A DNA stretch of 64,000 bases from Cylindrotheca closterium (lineage: Eukaryota > Bacillariophyta > Bacillariophyceae > Bacillariales > Bacillariaceae), in the NCBI GenBank assembly GCA_933822405.4, contig CAKOGP040002014.1:1-64000 (forward strand), given 5' to 3'. The position numbers and the translations under genes were made by a program. Shown here in pieces: positions 21,445-30,733 of this stretch. How positions within the stretch are numbered: position 1 is the first letter of the stretch; each line of letters begins with the position of its first letter. The notes under the pieces were generated by a model that was not told the DNA's origin, ran no database searches, and saw nothing but the letters and a program-made list of their open reading frames with translations.

Positions 21445-22241
21445 TTGCTGCGTGGGTTGAAACTTCAACGCGCCAATATGAAAAGTCGATGTAGCCGCCG
21501 TCTGACGCCAAACACTTCTTGAACCTTTCGCTCAATACTGCAGACTGACCACAGCTCCTTGGGTATCATATGACACTGCGACGCATCTATGAATGCAGCA
21601 GTCGAAAGCTGACGCCGTCTGACGATGCAACACTTCTTGTGCGATTCGACCAATATTGCTTTATCAGTAGACAACTGCTTGGGTGTGAAACTTCAAACGT
21701 ATCTCTCATTGGGTCGGCCTAGTCATCTGCAAATTTGCATCAGCATAGGCAGACATTAATTGGGACGTAAAACGCACATTTGGCTTATAAATATGCTTCT
21801 GCTGATTAGCTTTTCACCAAAACATTATAAAGTTTCATCGCTCCTTCTTCTTTTCGAGAAAGGGAAAATTCTGCCTCACGAAGAAGTGTGTAGCATGATC
21901 TACCGGGGTATCGGTAGTACATGTGGCATCTTGAGTTGGTGGATTAAGCTCTCACAATCCACGCGCCAGCACTGTGTCTAGCATAAAAAGGCCGATGGGT
22001 TCTTCATATCCATGTCTCAGTTAGTAATCTTGGATCATGCGGGATAGGGTTAGGGTCCCAGGTTCAGTTGGCCATACAAGACACAAGGACATGCCATTTT
22101 ACCTGCAATATAAAGAAATTCAAGATGTCTATAGAATGGTCCTTGTATTTCATCTTTCAATGGAATGCATAGCTATTGCATGGTCTAACATGGGCCGCCC
22201 GCGCGCCCATCGAGATGGTCTGCCATAGCCGACAAATCGGA
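21445..22241. other. Intergenic stretch between members E and F
   Basis: This contains the 5' flank of E, the doubled roughly 85-bp stretch, and the downstream half of the second duplication unit. No gene is supported. Confidence 0.5.
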
Positions 22242-22904
22242 CTACAAAGATAAAGCACTCTCTTTTGGGCGCTTCGAAAATGGATCAGATCGTTTCTCCC
22301 TTTCATCAGAGTGGTGTCTTCTCCTCGGCCTTTTTATTGTATCAGGCAGACTGTGCCTAGTAGTTTGCAGGCAACATTCATCAGAATTCGCTTGTCGCAC
22401 TGGGAATCTTGTAAGAGAACAATCACACGATGAGTAGATTGGTTCTGAAGAAGATCTGACAGGCTTTGCGAATGATGGCACAGCTTCCAGGATTACTGTC
22501 AAGACATCTTCAGTCGAAGCTTGCAGTGTCACTGCCGCGGATGGGATGCTCAGTCTCATTGGAGAGATAACTCCTATACTGTCATCAGAAAACCTTGCAA
22601 TGCTGCCGTCACTGGTGTAGGTGGTAGAAGTCTCGTTGACATCATGTTCAGCCGTGTCGACCTTGAAACGACTTCTTTCACTGTCACTGCACTTGGCATG
22701 TGGATTGGACTCAGCTCCAGTCTCGTCGTGGAACGCCAGTGAGGACGATGGGAACACTCCTTCCCGATGCGGTTCATCCAATTGTGGACGAGGCGAGCTC
22801 CGTCGGACAGAGTTATCTGGCGACCTTGCATTGTCGGAAATTAAGATAATTGACGCCGCTCCCTTCTCCGAAGCAAGTCTTTTGAAATAGCACTGTAGAC
22901 TCAT
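22242..22904 (-). CDS. Family member F: LA/DN-box protein, tandem duplicate of E (220 aa)
   Basis: Same layout as E: the N-terminal box, SDNARSPDNSVRRSSP, a helix reading TEDVLTVILEAVPSF, RFPVRQANSDE and a basic tail ending SALSL. An eight-residue-scale indel (RSSSEPIYSS against YSSR) and about 15 replacements separate it from E, all in the middle third. An in-frame upstream extension (MKKPTLHKRRKN...) is basic but absent from E, so the box ATG is preferred. The function is unknown. Confidence 0.65.
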   Translation of the reverse strand: MSLQCYFKRLASEKGAASIILISDNARSPDNSVRRSSPRPQLDEPHREGVFPSSSLAFHDETGAESNPHAKCSDSERSRFKVDTAEHDVNETSTTYTSDGSIARFSDDSIGVISPMRLSIPSAAVTLQASTEDVLTVILEAVPSFAKPVRSSSEPIYSSCDCSLTRFPVRQANSDECCLQTTRHSLPDTIKRPRRRHHSDEREKRSDPFSKRPKESALSL

Positions 22905-23491
22905 GAGGTGTAGCCGTCTTTTCCTTGTGAGTTTTAAGTTATGGACATTGTTTGAATTTTTACGCCGCTTGTGAAGTGTTGGTTTTTTCATCGCTCAGTA
23001 CACGTGTACAGGCTATTACATCGTTTCGCATGAACTCCTCGATTATTTTTTCGTCTGTCAAGAACCTCCTCCTATAAATGGTATTTTATCCGAGAAAAAA
23101 CGCGTTTTAACGATGCATATAGAGATCGTCTGAGAGAACAATGGACCTTTGTACATTTCTTTACGAAGTATGGTACGAGTTCCAAAACGATCTTGGTTTG
23201 TTGGTATATATGCGCGTCATCTTTTTTCTCCCACTCACTTGCCACTCATTTGCCACTTGCCATTCACTTGATTCTAGACCTCATACCTTGGAGCGTCCAT
23301 TGGGCCAATCCTCAACAAAGAACTGGAAACGATGATTCACGTAGATAAATCCCATGCTGCCTTGAGGTGCCACCTGGAATTGCAACTTCGCCTCGAATAT
23401 GGGTAAACTAAGTCCTTGTGAAAGGTAAACATTGCTATAAAAAATTAGCCGAGGGTTCCAACAGAAAATCGAGCCAGTAGAACGGAAGGCC
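22905..23491. other. Intergenic stretch between F and G
   Basis: A/T-rich and without a supported gene. Confidence 0.45.
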
Positions 23492-24109
23492 CTATGACAT
23501 TGCCATACTTCTTGTTTTCTCCACAGGTGAAAGACTGATTGCCTTGAAATGTCGATCATACTGTGGTCTTCTACTTGGCGCTGCAAGCTGAAAAGTTTTT
23601 GGGCACGTATCGATTGGCTGCATGTCGACGGAGACCGTTGTTCTCACGACCGCCGTGGGGCTTTGGAACGAGGACCGTTCGATATCTCCAGATGGTAGAT
23701 ATGTTGGTGCTGATGATGATCTCATCGTCGTAGCTGGCGGTTGTGTTGCACGAAATGCTTGCTCATAGATAATTTCTGTGCGACTAGTTGGCTTGCTAAT
23801 GTGAGAAAAGGCGGAAGAACTTCTTGGGCTTCCGATGCATCTTGTACCATTGCCAGGTTCGGAGATAGGTGCTGACTTGGTTCTTGCTGCAGTATAATCG
23901 TCAGCGTTCTTTACGGTGGACTCTTCACACGACGAAGATGAGGAATACTGATGAGCCTTGGAAGCCATCGCGTGATCACGCTTACGACGGAGGTGCTGGC
24001 CTCTGGCGGTTGATGTTCTTGGCGGTGATCTCGCATTGTCGGAAACAAATGCAATGGAATCAACTCCATTATCCAGCGACAGTTGTTTGAGAAATTGATG
24101 GAGATTCAT
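23492..24109 (-). CDS. Family member G: LA/DN-box protein (205 aa)
   Basis: The box is MNLHQFLKQLSLDNGVDSIA then FVSDNARSPPR, closest to E/F and J. A basic LRRKRDHAM, a Ser run, TKSAPISEP (like the K-R-x-S-A-P block of C/H/I) and SSSAPTYLPSGD follow. The C-terminus is RHFKAISLSPVEKTRSMAMS. No targeting signal or membrane span is seen. The first ATG coincides with the box, which supports the box-proximal starts chosen for E and F. Confidence 0.65.
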   Translation of the reverse strand: MNLHQFLKQLSLDNGVDSIAFVSDNARSPPRTSTARGQHLRRKRDHAMASKAHQYSSSSSCEESTVKNADDYTAARTKSAPISEPGNGTRCIGSPRSSSAFSHISKPTSRTEIIYEQAFRATQPPATTMRSSSAPTYLPSGDIERSSFQSPTAVVRTTVSVDMQPIDTCPKTFQLAAPSRRPQYDRHFKAISLSPVEKTRSMAMS

Positions 24110-25381
24110 TCTGCTTGAGGTCTCTTGTCAGACAGTAGTGTTACTGTTTCAAAATTGTGTGATGTGTGTGGTACATTATCATCTTTTGTTGTTGTTGGGA
24201 AATCGTAGATCCGTTCTCATGTATGCCGAACTGCCGAATATGTGAAGGGAAGATGCACATCGCGGGTACTTTTGGCCGTGAATGTTATTTAGTGTGCTGT
24301 ATAATATACGCGAGCTGTATACGCAATCTTCTGGTTGAACATTTAATACTGGAGAACTCTCTAAAAAATGATCATGCCGACAGGGATACATGCCGAGCGT
24401 TTCCATGCAATAGATTATTCATAAAATATTGAGTTATTGTATATATAGGAAACGAAATGCGACCAGCAGTGGGAAACAATAGCCTTTCTTCGACCCATTT
24501 CCACGATAGAAAATTGGAGGACCAATTCTTGCGTACCAACCAACGCTTGAAGTGACGCAACAAACTCGAGAAGTAAGCACCGTTGATGTTCTGAGAATTT
24601 GACCTGGAAAAGCGATGAAAAAGCTTCGAATCGAAGGATACCGTACCTGGCACAGTACAGTAGGAAAGCGGACAGGATATGAAAGAACTACGGCCCATCG
24701 CAGTCACGACTGCGCCGTTGGGAACGCAGATGTCTTGTAGGTTCGTCTAGTGGGTCCTCGCCCTACAGTATGAAGGTGGGTTAGGGTTAGGTCCTCGCCC
24801 AAAGAAGGTGTAAGTGAAAACATTCGTTGTTGGTTGGTTCACATTCGAATCGCAATCAAAGGAGGGATGTTTTTAGGCCATGCCAACCTCTTGCTTGTTT
24901 GATCTGAAGCTGTGAAGAAGGATAGTAATATTCATCGATATTTTTTCTTTCAGGTGTGTTGGTTGGACGGTACACCAATGTCGGTAAGACAAAATTGTAG
25001 TCTCACGAGGTAGCCGCTATTTCAACCGTACCGGTACACCCTATTCAAATGAAACTTCCCATCAATTTTTGGTAACTTTACATAGAACTACGAATTGAAC
25101 CGTCCAACTTCGAGGTTTCGTTCTGTACTTTGATGTGATTGTGAGAATTCCATTCACAATAAGATTACAATTATGTCACAGCCGCCTAAATGTTAGAAAC
25201 ACAATGCAATTCTTCGTGTTTTATTGGGCTCGAACCGAAGCTTCATTTAACGAACCTCCTGTAATTGCAATTTGTCCCACGATCAACTACCGCGCTCTGT
25301 TGAGAAGGGCTGGAATGTTTGTTGGTTCCTCGTATCTCATAAAAAATTGACGCAAGAAGATATTCGTCAAGATTTGCTACC
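24110..25381. other. Intergenic stretch between divergent members G and H
   Basis: No supported gene. There is a frame of 111 codons on the minus strand (24372-24707) with no recognisable motif. It includes a GGGTTAGGGTTAGG run near 24778 and ACCGTACCGGTACACC near 25026. The last 250 bp resemble the 5' region of member I (see findings). Confidence 0.45.
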
Positions 25382-26350
25382 ATGAACAAAACAAGCCCAA
25401 ACAACAAGATTATGGACAACGCTGAACCAGCCAAGATCCACCAGAGCTCAGATAGTAATAACATGGATCTCAAGTCATTCTTCCAGAAGCTAGCACAAGA
25501 CAATGGTGTTAAAGGATTCAGTTTGGTGACTGACCATGCCGTATGCCAACGTCATGATGTGAAACGAAACTCTGCACCATCCGTCTTCAATGGAGCCACG
25601 CGTAAGGTTCTATCCTCCGACGCGGCACCCAGCTGTCCTCGTCGCCGTATAAGTGACGGAGACTGTGAGCAAACTTCGAAGTTGCTGTTCCTTGAGACGA
25701 TCTTCGATGAGGTGGACAGCATTCTTCACGAGGATGAAGAAGGTAATGACGACCAATCTATTGATTCAAGAGATTTGTCAAATGTGAACCACGTCGCCCA
25801 GGGAAACAACGAGTTTGAATCCTCCTTTCAACGCTTCATCGCAGAACCGTTAGGGGACGAATCTAGGGAATCCAGCTCACGATCTTCAGCTAGTCTGCGT
25901 GAGCAACTCGTTGCTCCTCGACTTCCAATCCGCAAAGGAAGCATTAGCGAGTTCGGTGGCCTTAGAGCTACTCGAACGCTAAGTTCTTGCTCTTTCAATA
26001 CCGCATGCACTACCGCTGAAAGCTCCTTGGAGGATTCTCCAATGATTGCACCGCAGTGTTCAATTGAACTGTCTTGTCCTGCATCACCTTCTCTACAAGC
26101 TCACTCGTGGCAGCGCAAAGAAGGCGATGACTATGAATGTCCAGCATCTGCTCCTACCACAAGGCATGTACTTGATATGAAGGAGATTTTCCTTTCTCCA
26201 CTACGAGATTCGGGATCCAGCCACGGCCGACGGCGTCGACGACGAAGCTCTCGTCGCAACAGCTTAGACACTGGCTTTACCTTTCGCTCTTCCTTCAACT
26301 CCCAATGCTTTGACGAAACAGATGGCGATGACATCCTTTGGGTAGAGTAA
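25382..26350 (+). CDS. Family member H: LA/DN-box protein with complete motif set (322 aa)
   Basis: Blocks in order: LKSFFQKLAQDNGVKGFSLV, then TDHAVCQR; KRNSAPSVFNGATRK; CPRRRISDG; FLETIFDEVDSILHEDE; SFQRFIAEPLGDESRESSSR; LREQLVAPRLPIRKGSI; and RRRRSSRRNSLDTGFTFRSSF. It is co-linear with C and I. The acidic DEVDSIL segment looks helical and may be a protein-contact site. R-R-x-S and K-R-x-S-x-P sites are the best-conserved parts outside the box, pointing to regulation by phosphorylation (inference). The leader just before the ATG (GTCAAGAT...CC) is shared with member K, which fixes the start. Confidence 0.7.
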   Translation: MNKTSPNNKIMDNAEPAKIHQSSDSNNMDLKSFFQKLAQDNGVKGFSLVTDHAVCQRHDVKRNSAPSVFNGATRKVLSSDAAPSCPRRRISDGDCEQTSKLLFLETIFDEVDSILHEDEEGNDDQSIDSRDLSNVNHVAQGNNEFESSFQRFIAEPLGDESRESSSRSSASLREQLVAPRLPIRKGSISEFGGLRATRTLSSCSFNTACTTAESSLEDSPMIAPQCSIELSCPASPSLQAHSWQRKEGDDYECPASAPTTRHVLDMKEIFLSPLRDSGSSHGRRRRRRSSRRNSLDTGFTFRSSFNSQCFDETDGDDILWVE

Positions 26351-27411
26351 ATTAGTTCATTTGTAACCTAGACTGAATTCTTTTTCTCGGAAGGACTATG
26401 TTCTTCTCTGCCCTTAGAACTATTTTCACTATGATTTGGGATGTCTACCCGTCATGCAGCAGTGGCAACCAAGAAGATGCGAAGTAATCATTACTATAGG
26501 AAAATGACAACAAGAAGATGAGAAGCAATCAAAACTATCGGCAAAAGAGGATAGGAATAAAATAGAGTGGAATGACTACATAAATGGTTTAGCTGGTTTA
26601 TTTAGGTGTAGATAATTCCTCATTGTTGAGGACGAGTGGATTGATATTTTCTCTTTCGGCTTGAATTCAATAGAGCCTCGTAGTCACTGTCAATCACAGT
26701 CAAGGCGGCGTCGAGAATATCAATATGGCTAGGTTCATTCAAAGGATCCCAAGGTAGATTTCTTGTTGATGGAATGTCGTTGATGGCTGGGATCCGAATG
26801 AAAATTGTTGAAGGTATCGGCTGTGCCAGCATTCTTGATTGGTCGGTAGATTTGCAGTGGGGGCGTGATGATGGATCTTTCATTTTACTTCTGTGTCACT
26901 TGGTACTGAGAGCGATATTGCAGATTGCGATAATTTATATGAGCTGATTGGAATGGGAAGATATGGCGCAAATTACCTAACCATACTACTTCTTAAAATG
27001 GGTTGGAACTTCGGCTTGGACCTAGTGGTCGTGAAGTGGTGTTTCAACAGTCCTTCAACCAGAAGTACTATTTGACTCCACCGCCAATTTTTTGTCAGTT
27101 ATTGACATCGAAAACTTCTAGAATTTTTACTGTACTTTTGTGTGATTGAGCGAAATTGAGTAAAAGCCGGATTACAAATATGACAAATGGTGTAAAGATT
27201 GGACGTACTATACAGTTCTTCGTGCTTCCTATGGCTCAATCTGACTTTCATCGTGTTCGTTCAGGGTTACAAATTTGTCTTACCAATTTGTCTCACGATT
27301 AGATCTCAGTAATGCAACTTTGTCCTACGAATAGCAGATACGCTGTGATCATTTTCTTTCTCTCAAGAGTTTGCATCCGACATAAAAACACAACATACAC
27401 GATCTGCCGCA
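26351..27411. other. Intergenic stretch between H and I, with one small frame
   Basis: Apart from the small minus-strand frame listed next, nothing is supported. The last 300 bp carry blocks shared with the 5' region of H. Confidence 0.45.
26620..26883 (-). CDS. Small hypothetical protein (87 aa)
   Basis: An ATG-started frame with unbiased composition and a helical-looking stretch (IDILDAALTVIDSDYEALL) followed by a basic SRKRKYQS. It lacks the family box and I do not recognise it. It could be a real small gene or chance. Confidence 0.25.
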   Translation of the reverse strand: MKDPSSRPHCKSTDQSRMLAQPIPSTIFIRIPAINDIPSTRNLPWDPLNEPSHIDILDAALTVIDSDYEALLNSSRKRKYQSTRPQQ

Positions 27412-28341
27412 ATGAACGAAATAAGATCCGAGAACGAGATTGTGGAGAGTGTTGAGTCAACAAAGATTGATCTGGGCCTCAAGACATTCTTCCAGCAACT
27501 TGCAAAGGACAAGAACGTGAAGGGATTCTGTTTGGTTCCAGACAATGCCCGATGCCCGCGTTACAATTTGAAGCGAAACTCTGCTCCTTCAGTTATCAAC
27601 GGAGCTACACGCACGATTCTATCCTACGATGAAGCACCAAATTGCCCTCTTCGCCGTGTCAGCGAAGGTTGCCCTCTTCTGCGCCGTGTCAGCGACGGCG
27701 ACCACGATTCCCACGTTTCGTTGCTGGAAACTATCTTCAACGAGGTGGACAATATTATCCATGAAGTTGATGAGAGTGATGAAGAAAACGATGCCCAATC
27801 TATTTGCTTAAAAGATTCGTCGAACAGAAATCGTGCCATGCATAAAGACGTCGATTTTGATTGTTCATTTCAACGTTTCAGCATGGATCCATCAGGGGAC
27901 GAATCTAGGGAATCGAGCTCACGATCTTCATCGAGTCTTCGTGAGCAACTCGTTGCCCCTCGACTCCCTATTCGTAAAGGAAGCATTGATAGTTTTGTTT
28001 GCTCTGAAACTGCCAATGCGGAAAGCTGTGATTCTTTCAGCGCCACAAGCACAACTGCTGACTGTTCGTTGGACGAAGCTCAGTCTTCTTGGCAGCGCAA
28101 AGAAGATGAATGTCTAGCACCCGCGCCCATCATAAGATATACTATCGATTTGAAGGCCAACTTCGTGTCGCCGCTACAAGGCATGGAGTCTAAGCTTAGC
28201 AAACAGCGACGTCAACGGAGCTCTCGTCGCAACAGCTTGGATACTGGTTTCACGTTTCGCACTTCCTTTACTAGCCGGCGAATCGATGAAGCATCAGATA
28301 ATGAAGACGAGGATAGGCCGAGCAGACTAGTCAATTTGTAA
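27412..28341 (+). CDS. Family member I: LA/DN-box protein with complete motif set (309 aa)
   Basis: Co-linear with H: LKTFFQQLAKDKNVKGFCLV, then PDNARCPR; KRNSAPSVINGATRT; a locally doubled CPLRRVSEG/CPLLRRVSDG; LLETIFNEVDNIIHEVDE; SFQRFSMDPSGDESRESSSR; LREQLVAPRLPIRKGSI; and RQRSSRRNSLDTGFTFRTSF. The block from DESRESSSR to PIRKGSI is almost identical to H, so the two are recent duplicates. No targeting signal is seen. The function is unknown. Confidence 0.7.
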   Translation: MNEIRSENEIVESVESTKIDLGLKTFFQQLAKDKNVKGFCLVPDNARCPRYNLKRNSAPSVINGATRTILSYDEAPNCPLRRVSEGCPLLRRVSDGDHDSHVSLLETIFNEVDNIIHEVDESDEENDAQSICLKDSSNRNRAMHKDVDFDCSFQRFSMDPSGDESRESSSRSSSSLREQLVAPRLPIRKGSIDSFVCSETANAESCDSFSATSTTADCSLDEAQSSWQRKEDECLAPAPIIRYTIDLKANFVSPLQGMESKLSKQRRQRSSRRNSLDTGFTFRTSFTSRRIDEASDNEDEDRPSRLVNL

Positions 28342-28833
28342 TCTAGGTAGACTACCTTTGTCGAAGACAACAAGAGGCTTGCTGTAGCTCGTACTGCTGA
28401 AACTAGATCAACTGATGCAATGCACCGTTGAAGGTTGCCATGCGACATTCAACCGTACTGCGGTATCATCCGCCCGACTCGCCATGCAGCCCTGCTACCG
28501 TGATATCATGAGAAAAATGAAATGAAAAATTATGTAGGTACTTCTATAGACTACTAGAGTATGCCATTTTGCAACGGATCGATATGAAAGAGACAGACTC
28601 ACAGGCGAGAGTCTGATTGACTGTTGATCAGAAAGACGGAGATTGGCATCCAAATCGATAGGGCCTGCCTATTCTGCTGATCTTATCTTGTGCTGACATT
28701 ATCGGCGATCTTTGGCAAGGCTTCATTCCCCAAAGCCATGCTTGGTGGATTTTGTTGATGATGGTCCACTGTCGACTTAATCTTTGTCATACGTTCAGGT
28801 AACTTCAGAATTTTAATGCACTTGCTTCCTCGT
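28342..28833. other. Intergenic stretch between convergent members I and J
   Basis: Nothing supported. Confidence 0.45.
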
Positions 28834-29079
28834 TCAGTATCGACTTGACGGCAGAATGCGGGGCGGGGAAGGTATTCTCTGGCTGCTGATTTCCTTCACG
28901 CAGGAGATAGGAGCAGCAACACCATCAATCGAAGATGGCATCAGTGAAGGGAGGGATCTAGAAGGCCTCGAGATAGAGGACCTTCTTCTTGGTGAAGCTC
29001 TTGGGTTGTCAGATACCAATTCAAACGAATCAGTTCCATATTCCAACGCCAGTTTCTTGAAGTATTCGTGTAGATTCAT
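28834..29079 (-). CDS. Family member J: minimal LA/DN-box protein (81 aa)
   Basis: The box MNLHEYFKKLALEYGTDSFE, then LVSDNPRASPRRRSS, is nearly the same as in G, but the protein stops after 81 residues with only one Ser/Pro-rich segment. It may be a functional mini-version holding just the box and one phosphosite, or a truncated copy. No downstream continuation with family motifs was seen in the next few hundred bases. Confidence 0.5.
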   Translation of the reverse strand: MNLHEYFKKLALEYGTDSFELVSDNPRASPRRRSSISRPSRSLPSLMPSSIDGVAAPISCVKEISSQRIPSPPRILPSSRY

Positions 29080-29828
29080 TATATTTCTTGTTCGGTTTCA
29101 GATATTTGGTGGAAAGTGATGAGACGATACCTTTCACGTTTGTGAGCGTGAGCCTTTTGGACAACATGCGAAACCTTCTCGGTGTTCTTTTTCGTCATCC
29201 AACGATACCACTTATCTAATGAAAAAATGAAGTGGTTGTCAAATTTCGCGAATAACTTGAGCAGAAAGTAGAAATCACGATAAAAAGAGAACTTTCGTCA
29301 GAGTGAGAGAACCAAATGCTATGTAGCTGCTAACAGAATAGGCGAAAGTGTATCTTTTGCGAAAACATACTAAAGATATATATGGTTTCTTTTTTAAATC
29401 ATAGCCACATGACCATAAGTAAAGACCAAACCGTGGGATAAACTTCGACTTTGACTTGAGGAACAAAGGGATCAGAAATCGGAGTCGAATATTTTATAGC
29501 GGGAGCGCAAACGCCTCATTTATTTCTTGAGGAGATGGTGGTTTTGCCCAAATTGATCCATCTACAGTAGAAAAGTGGCTCCTGTACCCTGCTATACGAG
29601 TCAATGCCCTAAGAATCCCCGCCACAAACAACTGCCAAAAGATGGGCGTCTTTGCTTGAAGGAAGTTTTAAACAGCGGAATGATCAAAGAGCCTAATGTA
29701 TTTATAAAAGAGAGACAATACTGCGCTTACAGGTGGAATGATGGAATCCGCAATGATCGTTTGACAAGGCCACTCCAAGACGCATGGAGATGAAACCTTT
29801 CAGACTGCAATTTGCCGATTCTGCACTG

Positions 29829-29884
29829 GTCAGTTGTTGAAACGAAGATGAAAGAATACTTCAATCTTCTTATCGCAACGTCAT
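29829..29884 (-). promoter_or_regulatory. Candidate SECIS element in peroxiredoxin 3' UTR
   Basis: About 96 nt after the stop. On the minus strand ATGA (29884-29881) is followed after nine bases by AA (29871-29870), a six-pair mini-stem GAAGAT/ATCTTC (29869-29864 with 29849-29844), a 14-base loop, and then a strand holding CAAC and ending in TGAC. GTTG/CAAC can pair next to the quartet. The order ATGA, AA bulge, upper stem, TGA is that of a form-2 SECIS, but the lower helix is weak. Confidence 0.35.
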
Positions 29885-29948
29885 TCGCATCCGTACCTAC
29901 AAACTCATAGATTGCAACTCTTACTGTCACTATCAACTGGTGAAATAT

Positions 29949-29979
29949 GAAACTGAGCGCTTTCTCGTGATTCAGTTTC
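29949..29979 (-). repeat. Hairpin directly after peroxiredoxin stop
   Basis: GAAACTGA and TCAGTTTC form a perfect 8-bp stem with a 15-base loop. It lacks the SECIS quartet layout. Confidence 0.6.
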
Positions 29980-30733
29980 TTACTTTGAGGCTTCTATGGC
30001 CTTCAACATGCCTTCCGCCAAAGTATCTTCAGGGTTATCATCACCAGCTGGATCGTCTTCCGATTCCGACACATTAATGGCTTTGATTTCTCCATTGACG
30101 GCATACAAGGCAAAGCGCTTGCATCTACCGACAATACCCTTAGAAATAGGCCCAGGATGAGTGAGCTCCATGTCGAGAGCCTTGGTGAGTTCTCCGGCGG
30201 GATCGGCCATTAGTTGCAACATGGACTGAATGGATTCAGAAACAATTTAGGCGAGGAACATCACGTCATGAGATGAGATGATACAGCTTGTGATAATTCA
30301 ATATGCATTCTCCACACAAATGAATTCGACCTCAGAGTTCACTGCATACTTCAATTTATTTAAAAACGCAAATACAACTTACCAATCCAACCTTTTGGTC
30401 TTTTCCCCAGGCCTGCATCACTGCCCCATCATTTACACAATAGACAATAACAGTTTTGATTCCGGCCTTACGGAGTGCGTCTTGGTTTTCCAAATAATTT
30501 GGAATTTGCTTTGTGGATCAGGTAGGAGTAAAGGCCCCTGGAAGACCGACAAGCAAGATTGATTTGTCCTTGGCAAAGTCGGCCAAGTTGTACTTCTTAG
30601 GAGGAAATCCTTGATGCAACTCCACAGATGGAAGAGAGTCTCCAACAGAAGCAAATGATCGAAGGAAGGACGATGTGGATGGACGAACTGCCCTTGCAGC
30701 AAGGCCGCTGCTCAAACGAGAAGCAAATAGCAT
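29980..30733 (-). CDS. Peroxiredoxin (PRX5/type II-like) with in-frame TGA, probable selenoprotein (198 aa, two exons)
   Basis: Exons are 30383-30733 and 29980-30225, joined in phase 0 over a 157-nt GT-AG intron. An Arg/Ser-rich presequence (about 1-29) suggests mitochondria. The active-site segment reads LPGAFTPT-TGA-STKQIP; in PRX5/PrxII proteins this is PGAFTPTCS, so the TGA (30518-30520, codon 72) replaces the peroxidatic Cys. Downstream, QDALRKAGIKTVIVYCVNDG, VMQAWGKDQ, MADPAGELTKALDMEL and KRFALYAVNGEIKAINV all fit the family. Selenocysteine is the simplest reading: no splice site removes the TGA without removing the active site. Cys99 and Cys152 are possible resolving residues. Peroxiredoxins reduce H2O2 and alkyl hydroperoxides; Sec would change rate and resistance to over-oxidation. 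The alternative is a one-codon pseudogene. Confidence 0.8.

Larger units (their letters stand above)
20320..22903. repeat. Tandem segmental duplication carrying members E and F
   Basis: The unit at about 20320-21444 is repeated at about 21666-22904. Both copies start with CAGTAGACA-C-TGCT, share the GGTCCCAGGTTCAGTTGG block downstream of the genes and hold one gene each. Similarity stops almost exactly at the ATG of each gene, so the 5' regions differ. Between the units (21480-21680) a roughly 85-bp stretch (CGCCGTCTGACG...ACACTTCTTG) is itself doubled. Confidence 0.8.
29080..29979. other. Stretch between J and the peroxiredoxin: 3' UTR of the latter
   Basis: No gene is supported. On the minus strand it starts with a hairpin at the peroxiredoxin stop codon and then a candidate SECIS element (separate entries). 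Confidence 0.45.

Noticed and set aside
24372..24707. Minus-strand frame of 111 codons
   Set aside because: No motif and no similarity to the family boxes around it; composition looks like chance.
24770..24800. GGGTTAGGGTTAGG as a telomere
   Set aside because: Only two units, inside a gene-bearing region, with related words in the E/F repeats.
29949..29979. Hairpin right after the peroxiredoxin stop as the SECIS
   Set aside because: The stem is good, but the ATGA...TGA quartet and apical AA are not in place.
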